Positions 51,897 to 61,524 of a stretch of 64,000 bases of DNA are shown in pieces. This stretch comes from Marilutibacter chinensis. GTDB lineage: Bacteria; Pseudomonadota; Gammaproteobacteria; Xanthomonadales; Xanthomonadaceae. The stretch's first letter is position 1, and each line of letters begins with the position of its first letter. The DNA is taken from positions 186,001-250,000 of the forward strand of contig NZ_JAKJPO010000001.1 in assembly GCF_021725675.1 (NCBI RefSeq), written 5' to 3'. The notes beneath the pieces are model-generated. The model did no database searches. It was not told the origin of the DNA and saw nothing but the letters and a program-made list of their open reading frames with translations. The position numbers and the translations under genes were made by a program.

Positions 51897-52871
51897 ATGC
51901 GGAAGTTCGTAGTGACGTGCGTCGCCATGCTGGCATTGGCAGCCTGTTCCGGAGGCGGGACGGGAAACAGCGACGGGGGAGGCGAAGGCACGCCAATCAC
52001 CGTTGGCTTCAGCCAGGTCGGCGCGGAAAGCGAATGGCGCACCGCCAACACCGCGTCGGTGAAGGCGGCGCTGACCTCTCCGGAGTTCAGGCTCAAGTTC
52101 TCCGATGCGCAGCAGAAGCAGGAGAACCAGATCAAGGCGCTGCGCTCGTTCATCGCCCAGCGCGTCGACGTGATCGCGTTCTCGCCGGTGGTCGAATCCG
52201 GCTGGGAGACGGTGTTGCGCGAAGCGAAGGCCGCAGGCATTCCGGTGGTGCTGACCGACCGCGCGGTGAAGGTCAGCGACGACTCGCTGTACGCCACCTT
52301 CATCGGATCGGATTTCGTCGAGGAAGGGCGCAGGGCCGGCCGCTGGCTGGTCGGGGACAGCCAGGGCAAGGCCGGACCGATCCGCGTCGTCGAGCTGCAG
52401 GGCAGTGTCGGCTCCGCGCCCGCCATCGACCGCATGAAGGGCTTCCGGGAAGTCATCGATGCCGATGCGCGCTTCCGGATCGTGCGCTCGCAGAGCGGCG
52501 ATTTCACCCGCGCCAAGGGCAAGGAAGTGATGGAGGCCTTCCTCAAGTCCGAGGGCGGCAACATCGATGTGCTGTTCGCCCACAACGACGACATGGCGAT
52601 CGGCGCGATCCAGGCCATCGAGGAGGCGGGGCTGAAGCCGGGCCAGGACATCCGCATCGTCTCCATCGACGGCGTGCGGGGCGCGTTCGAGGCGATGAAG
52701 GCCGGCAAGCTCAACGCCACCATCGAATGCAATCCGCTGTTCGGCGAACAGCTGGCGCAACTGATCCGCGACGTGGCCGCGGGTAGGCCGGTTCCCAGGC
52801 GCGTGGAGGTCGAGGAAGGCGTGTTCACCGCCGATCAGGCCGCCATCGCGCTGCCCAACCGCAAGTACTGA
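51897..52871 (+). CDS. ytfQ: YtfQ-like sugar-binding lipoprotein
   Basis: 324 residues. Lipobox LAAC with C17 and a Gly/Ser/Asp-rich linker, so tethered in the periplasm. Two-lobed ribose-binding fold, with strong similarity to E. coli YtfQ, the galactofuranose receptor: QQKQENQIKALRSFIAQ, ELQGSVGSAPAIDRMKGF, SQSGDFTRAKGKEVMEAF and AHNDDMAIGAIQAIEEAG. E. coli YtfQ has a cleaved signal without lipid, so the lipoprotein form is a difference. Ligand probably a furanose such as L-arabinofuranose or galactofuranose. Confidence 0.93.
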   Translation: MRKFVVTCVAMLALAACSGGGTGNSDGGGEGTPITVGFSQVGAESEWRTANTASVKAALTSPEFRLKFSDAQQKQENQIKALRSFIAQRVDVIAFSPVVESGWETVLREAKAAGIPVVLTDRAVKVSDDSLYATFIGSDFVEEGRRAGRWLVGDSQGKAGPIRVVELQGSVGSAPAIDRMKGFREVIDADARFRIVRSQSGDFTRAKGKEVMEAFLKSEGGNIDVLFAHNDDMAIGAIQAIEEAGLKPGQDIRIVSIDGVRGAFEAMKAGKLNATIECNPLFGEQLAQLIRDVAAGRPVPRRVEVEEGVFTADQAAIALPNRKY

Positions 52872-52890
52872 CGCCCGCCGGCGCGTCCCG

Positions 52891-54414
52891 ATGCAGTTCT
52901 CCATTGCCTCCACGTCCGGCTATGCCATGGTGCTGCAGGCCGCGGGCCTGTCCCGCCGCTTTGGCCAGACGGTGGCACTGGAGGACGTCGCACTTGCCCT
53001 GCGCGCGGGCGAAGTGCATGCGCTGATGGGACAGAACGGCGCGGGGAAGTCGACCCTCATCAAGCTGCTGACCGGCGCCGAGCGCATGGATGCCGGCAGC
53101 ATCCGCATCGACGGGCGTTCCATCTCTCCGGCCACGCCGCTCGAGGCGCAGCACGAGGGCATCAGCACGGTCTACCAGGAGGTGAACCTGTGCCCGAACC
53201 TGTCGGTGGCGGAGAACCTGTTCGCCGGCCGGTTTCCGTGCAACCGGTTCGGCCTGATCGACTGGGCCCAGGTAAGGCGCGGTGCGCGCGAACTGCTGGC
53301 GCAGTTGCATCTGGATCTCGACGTCGATTCGCCGCTGGAGAGCCATCCGGTGGCGATGCAGCAGATGGTGGCGATCGCGCGTGCCCTGGCCGTATCGGCG
53401 CGGGTGCTGATCCTCGACGAGCCCACGTCCAGCCTGGACGAAGGCGAGGTGCGCGAGCTGTTCCGGGTGATGTGCCGATTGCGCGAGCGCGGCATGGCGA
53501 TCCTCTTCGTCACCCATTTCCTCGATCAGGTCTACGCCGTCGCCGACCGCATCACAGTGCTGCGCAACGGCCGGCGGGTCGGCGAGTACCTGCCGGCCGA
53601 ACTGCCGCAGGCGGCGCTGGTGACCGCGATGGTGGGGCGCGAGGTGGTCCTGGCAAGAGGGCATGCGCGCGGCGGCGGCGTGGCCGACGACGCGCCGATG
53701 GTGGTGGAGGCCGAGGGTCTTGGCCGCAAGGGCAGGCTGCACCCGACCGACCTTCGCCTGCGCGCGGGCGAAGTGCTGGGGCTGGGCGGCCTGCTCGGCT
53801 CCGGCCGTACCGAACTGGCGCGGCTGTTGTTCGGCCTGGACCGGGCGGGGCAGGGACGGCTGCGCGTGGCGGGCCGCGACGCCATGTTCGGCCATCCCGC
53901 CGACGCGGTCGCCGCGGGACTGGCGCTGTGCCCGGAAGAGCGAAAGACCGAAGGCATCGTCGCCGAACTGTCCGTGCGCGAGAACATTGTCCTGGCCCTG
54001 CAGGCGCGCAGGGGCTTGCGGCGCTCGGTAACGCGCGCGAGGCAGGAGGAGATGGCCCGCCGGTTCGTCGAGCTGCTGGGCATCAGGAGCGCCGGTATCG
54101 AGACGCCGGTCGGTGCCCTGTCCGGCGGCAACCAGCAGAAGGTCGTGCTGGCGCGCTGGCTGGCGACCGAGCCTAGGCTGCTGATCCTCGACGAACCCAC
54201 GCGCGGCATCGACGTTGCCGCCAAGCAGGAGGTCATGGCCGAGGTGGAGCGGCGAGCGGAGGAGGGCATGGCGGTGCTGTTCATTTCCGCCGAGATCGAG
54301 GAGCTCGTGCGCCTGTGTGATCGCATCGCGGTGATGCGCGAGCGCTGCAAGGCCGGGGAACTGCCAGGCGGCAGCGACGCCGAACGGGTGCTCGCCTTGA
54401 TCGCAGGGCAGTGA
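52891..54414 (+). CDS. ytfR: YtfR-like sugar ABC transporter ATPase
   Basis: 507 residues with two nucleotide-binding domains. First domain: Walker A GQNGAGKST at 47-55, D176-E177 Walker B, and SHPVAMQQMVAIARA in place of LSGGQ, a substitution shared with E. coli YtfR. Second domain: GLLGSGRTEL in place of a standard Walker A and LSGGNQQK from 410. This pairing of a degenerate signature and a degenerate P-loop is normal for this subfamily. Start at ATG 52891 or 52927. Directly after ytfQ. Confidence 0.93.
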   Translation: MQFSIASTSGYAMVLQAAGLSRRFGQTVALEDVALALRAGEVHALMGQNGAGKSTLIKLLTGAERMDAGSIRIDGRSISPATPLEAQHEGISTVYQEVNLCPNLSVAENLFAGRFPCNRFGLIDWAQVRRGARELLAQLHLDLDVDSPLESHPVAMQQMVAIARALAVSARVLILDEPTSSLDEGEVRELFRVMCRLRERGMAILFVTHFLDQVYAVADRITVLRNGRRVGEYLPAELPQAALVTAMVGREVVLARGHARGGGVADDAPMVVEAEGLGRKGRLHPTDLRLRAGEVLGLGGLLGSGRTELARLLFGLDRAGQGRLRVAGRDAMFGHPADAVAAGLALCPEERKTEGIVAELSVRENIVLALQARRGLRRSVTRARQEEMARRFVELLGIRSAGIETPVGALSGGNQQKVVLARWLATEPRLLILDEPTRGIDVAAKQEVMAEVERRAEEGMAVLFISAEIEELVRLCDRIAVMRERCKAGELPGGSDAERVLALIAGQ

Positions 54415-54456
54415 ACGCATGACGGAAGCGACGAACGCAGCAATGACGAGTATGGG

Positions 54457-55524
54457 ATGAAGACTTCTCTCGCTGTCGGCCTCTCGCGCCGCCTGCAGGC
54501 TGCCGCCTCCCGGCCATTGTTCTGGCCGCTGCTCACGCTGGCGTTGCTTCTGGCCGGCAACGGACTGCTCAACCCCGGCTTCCTGTCGCTGCAGTGGCGC
54601 GACGGCCACCTCTACGGCAGCCTGGTGGATATCGCCAATCGTGCCGCACCGCTGATCCTGGTATCGCTGGGCATGACGCTGGTGATCGCGGTCCGCGGGT
54701 TGGACATCTCGGTGGGGGCGGTCGCCGCGATCGCCGCCACCGTGGCCGCGTGGACCCTGCTGCGGCTGCAGGCCGGGGACGGCGATGCGCGCGGCCTGCT
54801 GCCGCTGTTCTCCGCGCTGGCCGCAGCGATCGCGGCCGCTGCCGCATGCGGATTGTGGAACGGCCTGCTGGTCACCCAGGTCGGCATGCAGCCGATCATC
54901 GCCACCCTGATCCTGATGGTGGCCGGGCGCGGCATCGCCCAGCTGATCGGCGACGGCCAGATCCTTACCGTCTACTACACACCGTACTCGTACCTGGGCA
55001 ACGGCTTCCTGCTGGGGCTGCCGTTCGCGCTGTTCGTGGCGGGTGCCGCGTTCGTGATGCTGCATGTGCTGCTCCGGCACACCGCGTTGGGCCTGTTCGT
55101 GCGCGCGATGGGCCACAATCCGCGGGCCGCGCACGTGTCCGGAGTGCGGACGGGAGGAATTTCCCTGGCGCTGTACACGTTCTGCGGCATTTCTGCAGGG
55201 ATGGCCGGACTGTTGATCAGCTCCAATGTTGCCAGCGCGGACGCCAACAGCGTCGGGCAGCTGATGGAGCTGGATGCGATCCTGGCGGTGTGCCTGGGTG
55301 GAACCGCGTTGACCGGTGGCCGTTTCAGCCTGGCGGGGAGCCTGGTGGGCGCGCTGATCATCCAGACGCTGACTTCCACCATCTACGCCGCGGGCGTGCC
55401 GCCGCAGGTCAACCTGGTGGCGAAGGCGCTGCTGGTCTTTGTGGTGATGCTGCTGCAATCGCCGGAGTTCCGCCGCAGCGTGCGCGGTCTGGCGACGCGC
55501 GCGAACGAGGGACACACGCGATGA
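54457..55524 (+). CDS. ytfT: YtfT-like sugar ABC transporter permease
   Basis: 355 residues, about nine or ten TM helices. LYGSLVDIANRAAPLILVSLGMTLVIA is the BPD-type start (in parts: DIANRAAPLI and GMTLVIAVRGLDISVGA), ILMVAGRGIAQLI and LELDAILAVCLGGTALTGG are shared with E. coli YtfT. ATG 54457. Followed with a four-base overlap by the second permease, so the two likely form the heterodimeric pore. Confidence 0.92.
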   Translation: MKTSLAVGLSRRLQAAASRPLFWPLLTLALLLAGNGLLNPGFLSLQWRDGHLYGSLVDIANRAAPLILVSLGMTLVIAVRGLDISVGAVAAIAATVAAWTLLRLQAGDGDARGLLPLFSALAAAIAAAAACGLWNGLLVTQVGMQPIIATLILMVAGRGIAQLIGDGQILTVYYTPYSYLGNGFLLGLPFALFVAGAAFVMLHVLLRHTALGLFVRAMGHNPRAAHVSGVRTGGISLALYTFCGISAGMAGLLISSNVASADANSVGQLMELDAILAVCLGGTALTGGRFSLAGSLVGALIIQTLTSTIYAAGVPPQVNLVAKALLVFVVMLLQSPEFRRSVRGLATRANEGHTR

Positions 55525-56531
55525 GTGCGACACGTCCCGCTCCGGCGTCCGGCCTCCGCCCGGTGCATGCCCGGCGGCTCGCCGAACGGCTGCCGTTGCT
55601 GGTGACCCTGGTGCTGTTCGTGGCGATGTCGGCAACCGGCGGCGTGCTGTACGACGGGTTCCTTTCGCCGCAGGTGTTCCTCAACCTGCTGATCGACAAT
55701 GCTTTCCTCTGCATCGTCGCGGTGGGGTTGACCTTCGTCATCCTGACCGGGGGCATCGACCTGTCGGTGGGGGCGGTGATCGCCTTCACTTCGGTGCTGT
55801 CGGCATCGCTGGTGCAGCGGCATGGCTGGCATCCGCTGGCGGCCATTCCGCTGGTGCTGGCGCTGGGTGCCGGTTTTGGGGCGCTGATGGGCCTGCTGAT
55901 CCGGCGGTATCGACTGCAGCCCTTTGTGGTGACCCTGGCGGGCATGTTCCTGGCCCGCGGTGCGGCCACGCTGATCAGCGTGGATTCCATCAGCATCGAG
56001 CATCCCGCCTATGTCGCAATCGCCGCGTTGCGCATTCCGTTGGGCGGCGGCGCCTCGTTGTCGTTCGGGGCGCTGCTGGCGCTGGCGGTGGTAGCGGGCG
56101 GCGTGGCGCTGGCGCGCCTGACCCGTTTCGGCCGCACCGTGTACGCCATCGGTGGCAACAAGCAATCGGCCTGGCTGATGGGATTGCCGGTCGGTTCCAC
56201 GCTGGTCGGCGTGTACGCGCTGAGCGGGCTCTGCGCGGCACTGGCCGGAGTGGTCTACACCTTCTACATGCTGAGCGGCTACAGCCAGCATGCGATGGGC
56301 CTGGAGCTGGACGCGATCGCCGCGGTGGTGATCGGCGGTACGTTGCTGTCCGGCGGCCGCGGCCATGTGCTGGGCAGCTTCATCGGGGTGCTCATCCTCG
56401 GATTGATCCAGACCCTGATCGTGTTCGACGGCACGCTCAGTTCGTGGTGGACACGCATCGCGATCGGCATGTTGCTGCTGGCGTTCTGCCTGCTGCAACG
56501 GCTGCTGGTCGCCCGGCGCGGCGGTGGGTGA
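55521..56531 (+). CDS. yjfF: YjfF-like sugar ABC transporter permease
   Basis: 336 residues, about nine TM helices. FVILTGGIDLSVGAVIAFTS, RRYRLQPFVVTLAGMFLARG, and LELDAIAAVVIGGTLLSGG are the conserved permease loop segments and match E. coli YjfF. ATG 55521 overlaps the ytfT stop (ATGA). Completes the ytfQ-ytfR-ytfT-yjfF importer in the E. coli order. Confidence 0.92.
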   Translation: MSATRPAPASGLRPVHARRLAERLPLLVTLVLFVAMSATGGVLYDGFLSPQVFLNLLIDNAFLCIVAVGLTFVILTGGIDLSVGAVIAFTSVLSASLVQRHGWHPLAAIPLVLALGAGFGALMGLLIRRYRLQPFVVTLAGMFLARGAATLISVDSISIEHPAYVAIAALRIPLGGGASLSFGALLALAVVAGGVALARLTRFGRTVYAIGGNKQSAWLMGLPVGSTLVGVYALSGLCAALAGVVYTFYMLSGYSQHAMGLELDAIAAVVIGGTLLSGGRGHVLGSFIGVLILGLIQTLIVFDGTLSSWWTRIAIGMLLLAFCLLQRLLVARRGGG

Positions 56532-56560
56532 GTGTGCATCTCCTTCAGATGGAGTCCCGG

Positions 56561-57607
56561 ATGAAACGTGAATTCGGAACGTTGCCCGACGGACGGAAAG
56601 TCCACCTGCTCACGTTGCGCAACGATCAGGGGCTGGAAGCCGAAGTGCTGACCTACGGCGGCATCCTGCGCGCGTTGCGCCTGGAGGCGGGAGACAGGTC
56701 CGTGCCGTTGGTGCTGGGCCTGGACGACCTGCCTGCATACCTGCTCGACGATCTCAACCTCGGCAGGCTGGTCGGCCGAACCAGCGGCCGGATCGCATGC
56801 GGCCGCTATGAGCACGATGGCAGGACGCACAGGCTCAGCGTCAACGAGGGACGCCATCACCTGCACGGTGGCAGCGGAGGATTCGGCCGGAGCCTGTGGC
56901 GCGTGGAGGAACAGAATGCCGATCGCGTGCGCCTGGCCCGCACGTTCGAAGACGGAGAGGACGGCTACCCGGGGTGCCTGGAAGCCGGTGTCGAGCTCCG
57001 CCTGCAGGGAACGACGCTGCATGTCGGCATCACGGCACTCTGCGATGCCCCCACACCGTTCGATCCGACCTATCACCCGTACTTCAACCTGGCGGGCGAC
57101 TCCGCGATCCCTGCGGCCGGGCAGTTGCTGCGGGTGCCGGCCGATCGCTACCTGCCCGTGGATGCCGAACTGATCCCTCTGGGAGAGATCGCGTCCGTGG
57201 ATGGCACGCCGTTCGACTTTCGTCTACCGGTCACTCCTGAACGCAACACCGATCCGACGGATCCGCAGATCCGCATGGGCAGGGGCTACGATCACTGCCT
57301 GGTGCTCGCCAGCGGTACCCGCTGCAGTGCGGAGCTGTATTCGTCGCACAGCGGCGTGGCGATGCGCGTATCGAGTGACGCTCCGGCGCTGGTGTTCTAC
57401 GAAGGGCAGGCGCTCGACACCGCTCATCCGCATCTCGGACGAGGCCTGTGCCTGGAACCGCAGGGCTTCCCCGATGCGCCGAACCAGGCGGGGTTTCCGG
57501 ATGCGATCCTGCTGCCCGGCCAGCGGTACGTTCGCCGTATCGCTTACCGGTTCGCGCACGTCGATCCGGGCAGTCATTGGGACCAGGCCATGGCTGCCCT
57601 GGCCTGA
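56561..57607 (+). CDS. galM: Aldose 1-epimerase (mutarotase)
   Basis: 348 residues. GalM landmarks: GRTSGRIACGRYE (about 75-87), HHLHGGSGGFGRSLW with a catalytic His, TYHPYFNLAG with the second His, and LCLEPQGFPDAPN with the active-site Glu near the C-terminus. Cytoplasmic (no signal peptide). Interconverts anomers so the 1-dehydrogenase gets its substrate form. GGAG six bases before ATG 56561 decides the start over the in-frame upstream codons. Confidence 0.92.
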   Translation: MKREFGTLPDGRKVHLLTLRNDQGLEAEVLTYGGILRALRLEAGDRSVPLVLGLDDLPAYLLDDLNLGRLVGRTSGRIACGRYEHDGRTHRLSVNEGRHHLHGGSGGFGRSLWRVEEQNADRVRLARTFEDGEDGYPGCLEAGVELRLQGTTLHVGITALCDAPTPFDPTYHPYFNLAGDSAIPAAGQLLRVPADRYLPVDAELIPLGEIASVDGTPFDFRLPVTPERNTDPTDPQIRMGRGYDHCLVLASGTRCSAELYSSHSGVAMRVSSDAPALVFYEGQALDTAHPHLGRGLCLEPQGFPDAPNQAGFPDAILLPGQRYVRRIAYRFAHVDPGSHWDQAMAALA

Positions 57608-57634
57608 GCCGCCAGCTTCTCCACCCGACCATCG

Positions 57635-57650
57635 GCCGCTCACGAGCGGC
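57635..57650. terminator. Inverted repeat after the epimerase gene
   Basis: GCCGCTC-AC-GAGCGGC, perfect 7-bp arms, 27 nt after the epimerase stop. No T tract follows, so it may be a weak or rho-assisted terminator. The 262-nt gap to the next gene (57870) would hold a new promoter for the glycosidase group. Confidence 0.45.
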
Positions 57651-57869
57651 AGATCGAACCTCGATGCGGCAACGCGGCGTCGAGGCTGGTCGTGCGCTTC
57701 GCTTCGGCATGCGGCGGGCGCACAACGGGGGGAGGGAAGGCGAATTCGATATAGGTCGATTCCATTATCGGTCTTGATGTATTGCATGTATGGCGGCGAA
57801 TCTGCATGGGCAGCGATGGTGGGGCAACGACGTCGCAGCGAGCCAGGTCCGCCATGCCATTGGATGCTC

Positions 57870-59507
57870 ATGAAACTGTCCAGACGATCCTTTCTCCATT
57901 CCGCCGCAGCCGTGGCAACGATCCCGTTGTGGGGAGCAAGGGCGGCGACGCTCGCGCCCGAGTTCAGGCCAACCTGGGACTCACTGGTGGAGGGCTACCG
58001 CACGCCCGACTGGTTCCGCGACGCCAAGTTCGGCATCTGGGCCCACTGGGGCGCGCAGTGCGTGCCCGAGATGGGCGACTGGTATGCGCGCCACATGTAC
58101 ATCCAGGGCAACTGGCAGTACGACCACCATCTGCGCACCTACGGCCATCCGACGAAGGTCGGCTTCATGGAGATCCAGAACCAATGGAAGGCCGAGAACT
58201 GGGATCCCGACGCACTGCTCGACCTGTACGTGAAGGCCGGCGCCAAGTACTTCGTTGCGATGGCCAACCATCACGACAACCTCGACGCCTACGATTCCAA
58301 GTACCACGCCTGGAACACGATGCGCGTGGGTCCGAAGAAGGACATCATCGGAATCTTCGCCGAGGCCGCGCGCGCGCGCGGCCTGCGCTACGGCGTCAGC
58401 AACCACAGCGCGCACGCCTGGCACTGGTTCCAGACCGCCTACGGTTACGACGCCGAAGGCCAGCACGCCGGCCAGCGCTACGACGCCTACACACTGACGA
58501 AGGCCGATGGCCGCGGCAAGTGGTGGCAGGGCCTGGACCCGCAGGAGCTCTATACCGGCCGCAACATGGTCATACCCGACGGCTTCCGCAGCGCGCGCAC
58601 GGCCGCCGCATGGCACGAGGAGAACACGCGTCACTGGGACGAAAAGCCGCCGCTGCAGAACCCGGCGTTCACTCGCCAGTGGTTCCTGCGCTGCCGCGAC
58701 CTGATCGACAGCTACAAGCCCGATCTCGTCTACATGGACAACTCGGGCCTGCCGCTCGGCCAGGCGGGGCTGGACATCACCGCGCACTACTACAACGCCA
58801 GCATGGCCTGGCACGGCGGCAAGCTCGAAGCGGTGGTCAACGCCAAGATGCTGCCGGCCGAGCGCCGCTCGGCCGTGGTCGAGGACGTCGAACGCGGCTT
58901 TCGCGAAGGCATCGAGCCGCTGCCGTGGCAGACCTGCACCTGTCTGGGCGACTGGCACTACAACCGCGGCCTGTTCGAGAACCACCGGTACAAGTCGGCG
59001 ACCACGGTCATCCACAGCCTGTGCGACATCGTGTCGAAGAACGGCAACCTGCTGCTGTCGGTGCCGATACGCGGCGACGGCACCATCGACGCCGACGAAC
59101 ACCGGATCCTGGAGGACATCGCCGCCTGGATGGCCCGCAACGGCGAAGCCATCCATGGCACGCGCCCGTGGCGGACCTTCGGCGAAGGCCCCACGCGCGT
59201 GGGCGGCGGCATGTTCAGCGAAGGCTCGTCCAAGCCGCTTACCGCCGAGGACATCCGCTTCACCAGCAAGGGCGGCGCGCTGTATGCCATAGCGATGGGT
59301 TGGCCGCGCGACGGCGTATTGCGCATTGCCTCGCTGGCGGAGGACTCGGCGCTGGCGCCGGGCACCATCGAGCGCATCGAGGCGCTGGGCTCGACGGAAA
59401 GCCTGCCGTTCACGCGCAGCCGCAAGGGGCTGGAGGTGCGACTCCCCGAAGGCCTGGCCGGACAGCTCGCGATCGCACTGAAGATCCGGGGACCTGGATT
59501 GGCATGA
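57870..59507 (+). CDS. GH29 alpha-L-fucosidase, Tat-exported
   Basis: 545 residues. Twin-arginine signal MKLSRRSFLHSAAAVA, so folded before export. GH29 catalytic domain from about 30 with DAKFGIWAHWG and YFVAMANHHDNLD; the nucleophile Asp lies in DLVYMDNSG. C-terminal beta domain from about 430. Removes terminal alpha-L-fucose, as found on xyloglucan, RG-II and arabinogalactan side chains. Start at ATG 57870 or 57864, two codons apart. 19 nt before the GH127 gene. Confidence 0.92.
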   Translation: MKLSRRSFLHSAAAVATIPLWGARAATLAPEFRPTWDSLVEGYRTPDWFRDAKFGIWAHWGAQCVPEMGDWYARHMYIQGNWQYDHHLRTYGHPTKVGFMEIQNQWKAENWDPDALLDLYVKAGAKYFVAMANHHDNLDAYDSKYHAWNTMRVGPKKDIIGIFAEAARARGLRYGVSNHSAHAWHWFQTAYGYDAEGQHAGQRYDAYTLTKADGRGKWWQGLDPQELYTGRNMVIPDGFRSARTAAAWHEENTRHWDEKPPLQNPAFTRQWFLRCRDLIDSYKPDLVYMDNSGLPLGQAGLDITAHYYNASMAWHGGKLEAVVNAKMLPAERRSAVVEDVERGFREGIEPLPWQTCTCLGDWHYNRGLFENHRYKSATTVIHSLCDIVSKNGNLLLSVPIRGDGTIDADEHRILEDIAAWMARNGEAIHGTRPWRTFGEGPTRVGGGMFSEGSSKPLTAEDIRFTSKGGALYAIAMGWPRDGVLRIASLAEDSALAPGTIERIEALGSTESLPFTRSRKGLEVRLPEGLAGQLAIALKIRGPGLA

Positions 59508-59526
59508 ACGGGCGGAGAGGGGGGCG

Positions 59527-61443
59527 ATGATGCGAGCAAGCCGGCGCGACATCCTGCGCCTGATTGCCGCGGCGCCGTGGCTGGGCATCATTGCACCCAC
59601 GACAACGCATGCCACCGGGAATGGAATGCAGACCTTCGCGCTGGCCGACGTGCGGCTGCGCGACGGTCCGTACCGGCATGCTCAGGAACTGGATGGACGC
59701 TACCTGCTGCTGCTCAGCCCCGACCGGCTGCTGCACAATTTCCACGTCAATGCCGGCCTGTCGCCGAAGGCGCCGGTCTATGGCGGGTGGGAGTCGCAGG
59801 AGCCCTGGGTCGACATCCGCTGCCACGGGCATACCCTGGGCCACTACCTGAGCGCCTGCGCGATGATGTGGGCGGCCACCGGCAAGCCGGCGTACCGCGA
59901 GCGTGTGCAGTACGTCGTTGCCGAGCTGCAGGCCTGCCAGCAGGCAGCAGGCAGCGGCCTGGTCTGCGCATTCCCCGATGGAGATGCGCAACTGCGCAAT
60001 GGTCTTGCTGGACGATCGGTGGTCGGCGTCCCCTGGTACACGCTGCACAAGGTGATGGCGGGCCTTCGCGACGCCCACACGCATGCCGGCAGCGCGCCCG
60101 CGCTGGGGGTGCTGCGTCGCCTGGCCGACTGGATCGACGATGCCGCGCGCGATTGCGACGATGCGCGCTTCCAGAAGATGCTGGACGTGGAGCATGGCGG
60201 CATGAACGAGGTGCTGGCCGACCTGCATGCGCTCACGGGTGAAGCCCGCTGGCTGGTGCTGGCGGAACGTTTCAACCACCGCGCATTGCTCGATCCACTG
60301 GCCGAAGGGCAGGATCCGCTCGACCAGTTGCACGCCAACACGCAGATTCCCAAGGTCATCGGCTTCGCCCGCCTGCACGAACTCACCGGCGAGCCGCGCT
60401 ATGCGCGCGCCGCCCGCCATTTCTGGAACTGCGTTTCGGGTCCGCGCGCCTTCGCGACCGGCGGCCACGGCGACTTCGAGCACTTCTTCCCGCCGGACGA
60501 GGTACGTCGGCACCTGGCCTCGGCGAAGACGATGGAGACCTGCGGCATGCACAACATGCTCAGGCTGACGCGCGCGCTCTTCCTGCGCGACCCGCAGCCG
60601 GCCTACGCCGACTGGTACGAACGCGCGCTCATCAACGGCATCCTCGCCTCGCAGGATCCGGACACGGGCATGGTGACCTACTTCCAGGCGCTGCGCCCCG
60701 GTTATCCCAAGCTGTACTGCACGCCCGAGCACTCCTTCTGGTGCTGCACGGGCACGGGCATGGAGAACCACGCCAAGTACGGCGATTCGGTCTGGTTCCA
60801 CGACGGCGAAGCGCTCTACCTCAGCCAGTATGTCGCGTCGGAACTGGCCTGGCGCGAGCGGCAGGTGCATATCCGCCAGGAGACGGCGTTCCCCGAGCAG
60901 GCCGGTGCGCGCCTCCAGGTGCGTGCCGTCCGGCCTTCGAGCTTCGCGCTGCGCCTGCGTCACCCCGCCTGGTGCCGCGTGATGACAGTCAACGTGAACG
61001 GCGAGCGCGTGGAGGAAAGCCACCAAGGCGGCCGCTGGATCGAGCTGCGACGCCGCTGGCGCGATGGCGATACCGTCGACGTGCAACTGCCGATGCACCT
61101 GCACCTGGCGCCGCTGCCCGGCGCCGATCCGCAGGCGCCGGACATCGCCGCGCTGATGTACGGCCCCATGGTGCTCGCCGCCCGCCTGGGTGCTGCCGGC
61201 ATGGCGCCCGGGGCCGACCTCATCGTCAACGAGCGCACCTACGGCGATGTGCTCGATCTTCCGGAACCGATGCCGATGCCGCGGCTGGCATTGAGCCCGG
61301 ACGCACTGGAGGACGCCGTACGTCCCGCCGGTGGAATGCTTGCCTTTCGCGTGCGGGCACAGGAACCGGCCACCACCTTCGAACTCATTCCATACCACCG
61401 GATCGCCCATGAACGCTACAACCTGTACTGGCGCATCGCCTGA
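59527..61443 (+). CDS. GH127 beta-L-arabinofuranosidase, Tat-exported
   Basis: 638 residues. Tat-type signal MMRASRRDILRLIAAAPWLG. Catalytic (alpha/alpha)6 barrel: the Zn-binding and catalytic residues of Bifidobacterium HypBA1 (E338, C340, C417, C418) correspond to E337, C339 (METCGMHN), C406 and C407 (WCCTGTGMENH). C406 is then the nucleophile. It releases L-arabinofuranose from beta-linked side chains, the substrate for the arabinose pathway in this locus. ATG 59527 or 59530. Operon with GH29 and GH31. Confidence 0.9.
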   Translation: MMRASRRDILRLIAAAPWLGIIAPTTTHATGNGMQTFALADVRLRDGPYRHAQELDGRYLLLLSPDRLLHNFHVNAGLSPKAPVYGGWESQEPWVDIRCHGHTLGHYLSACAMMWAATGKPAYRERVQYVVAELQACQQAAGSGLVCAFPDGDAQLRNGLAGRSVVGVPWYTLHKVMAGLRDAHTHAGSAPALGVLRRLADWIDDAARDCDDARFQKMLDVEHGGMNEVLADLHALTGEARWLVLAERFNHRALLDPLAEGQDPLDQLHANTQIPKVIGFARLHELTGEPRYARAARHFWNCVSGPRAFATGGHGDFEHFFPPDEVRRHLASAKTMETCGMHNMLRLTRALFLRDPQPAYADWYERALINGILASQDPDTGMVTYFQALRPGYPKLYCTPEHSFWCCTGTGMENHAKYGDSVWFHDGEALYLSQYVASELAWRERQVHIRQETAFPEQAGARLQVRAVRPSSFALRLRHPAWCRVMTVNVNGERVEESHQGGRWIELRRRWRDGDTVDVQLPMHLHLAPLPGADPQAPDIAALMYGPMVLAARLGAAGMAPGADLIVNERTYGDVLDLPEPMPMPRLALSPDALEDAVRPAGGMLAFRVRAQEPATTFELIPYHRIAHERYNLYWRIA

Positions 61444-61524
61444 GTCCGGCCGCCAGCATGCCGTCGGCCACGCGGGATCGGCGGGGCAGGGGTTCGCGCG
61501 ACCACCGGCCCGGGTGTACCCGGG

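Noticed and set aside
55728-55741. TTGAC-cttc-GTCAT inside the yjfF gene
   Set aside because: One mismatch and located inside a coding sequence with no downstream start.
57741-57780. Third LysR-type site near CGATATA-...-TATCG before the fucosidase gene
   Set aside because: Only the short arms match; the spacing and central sequence differ from the two good sites.
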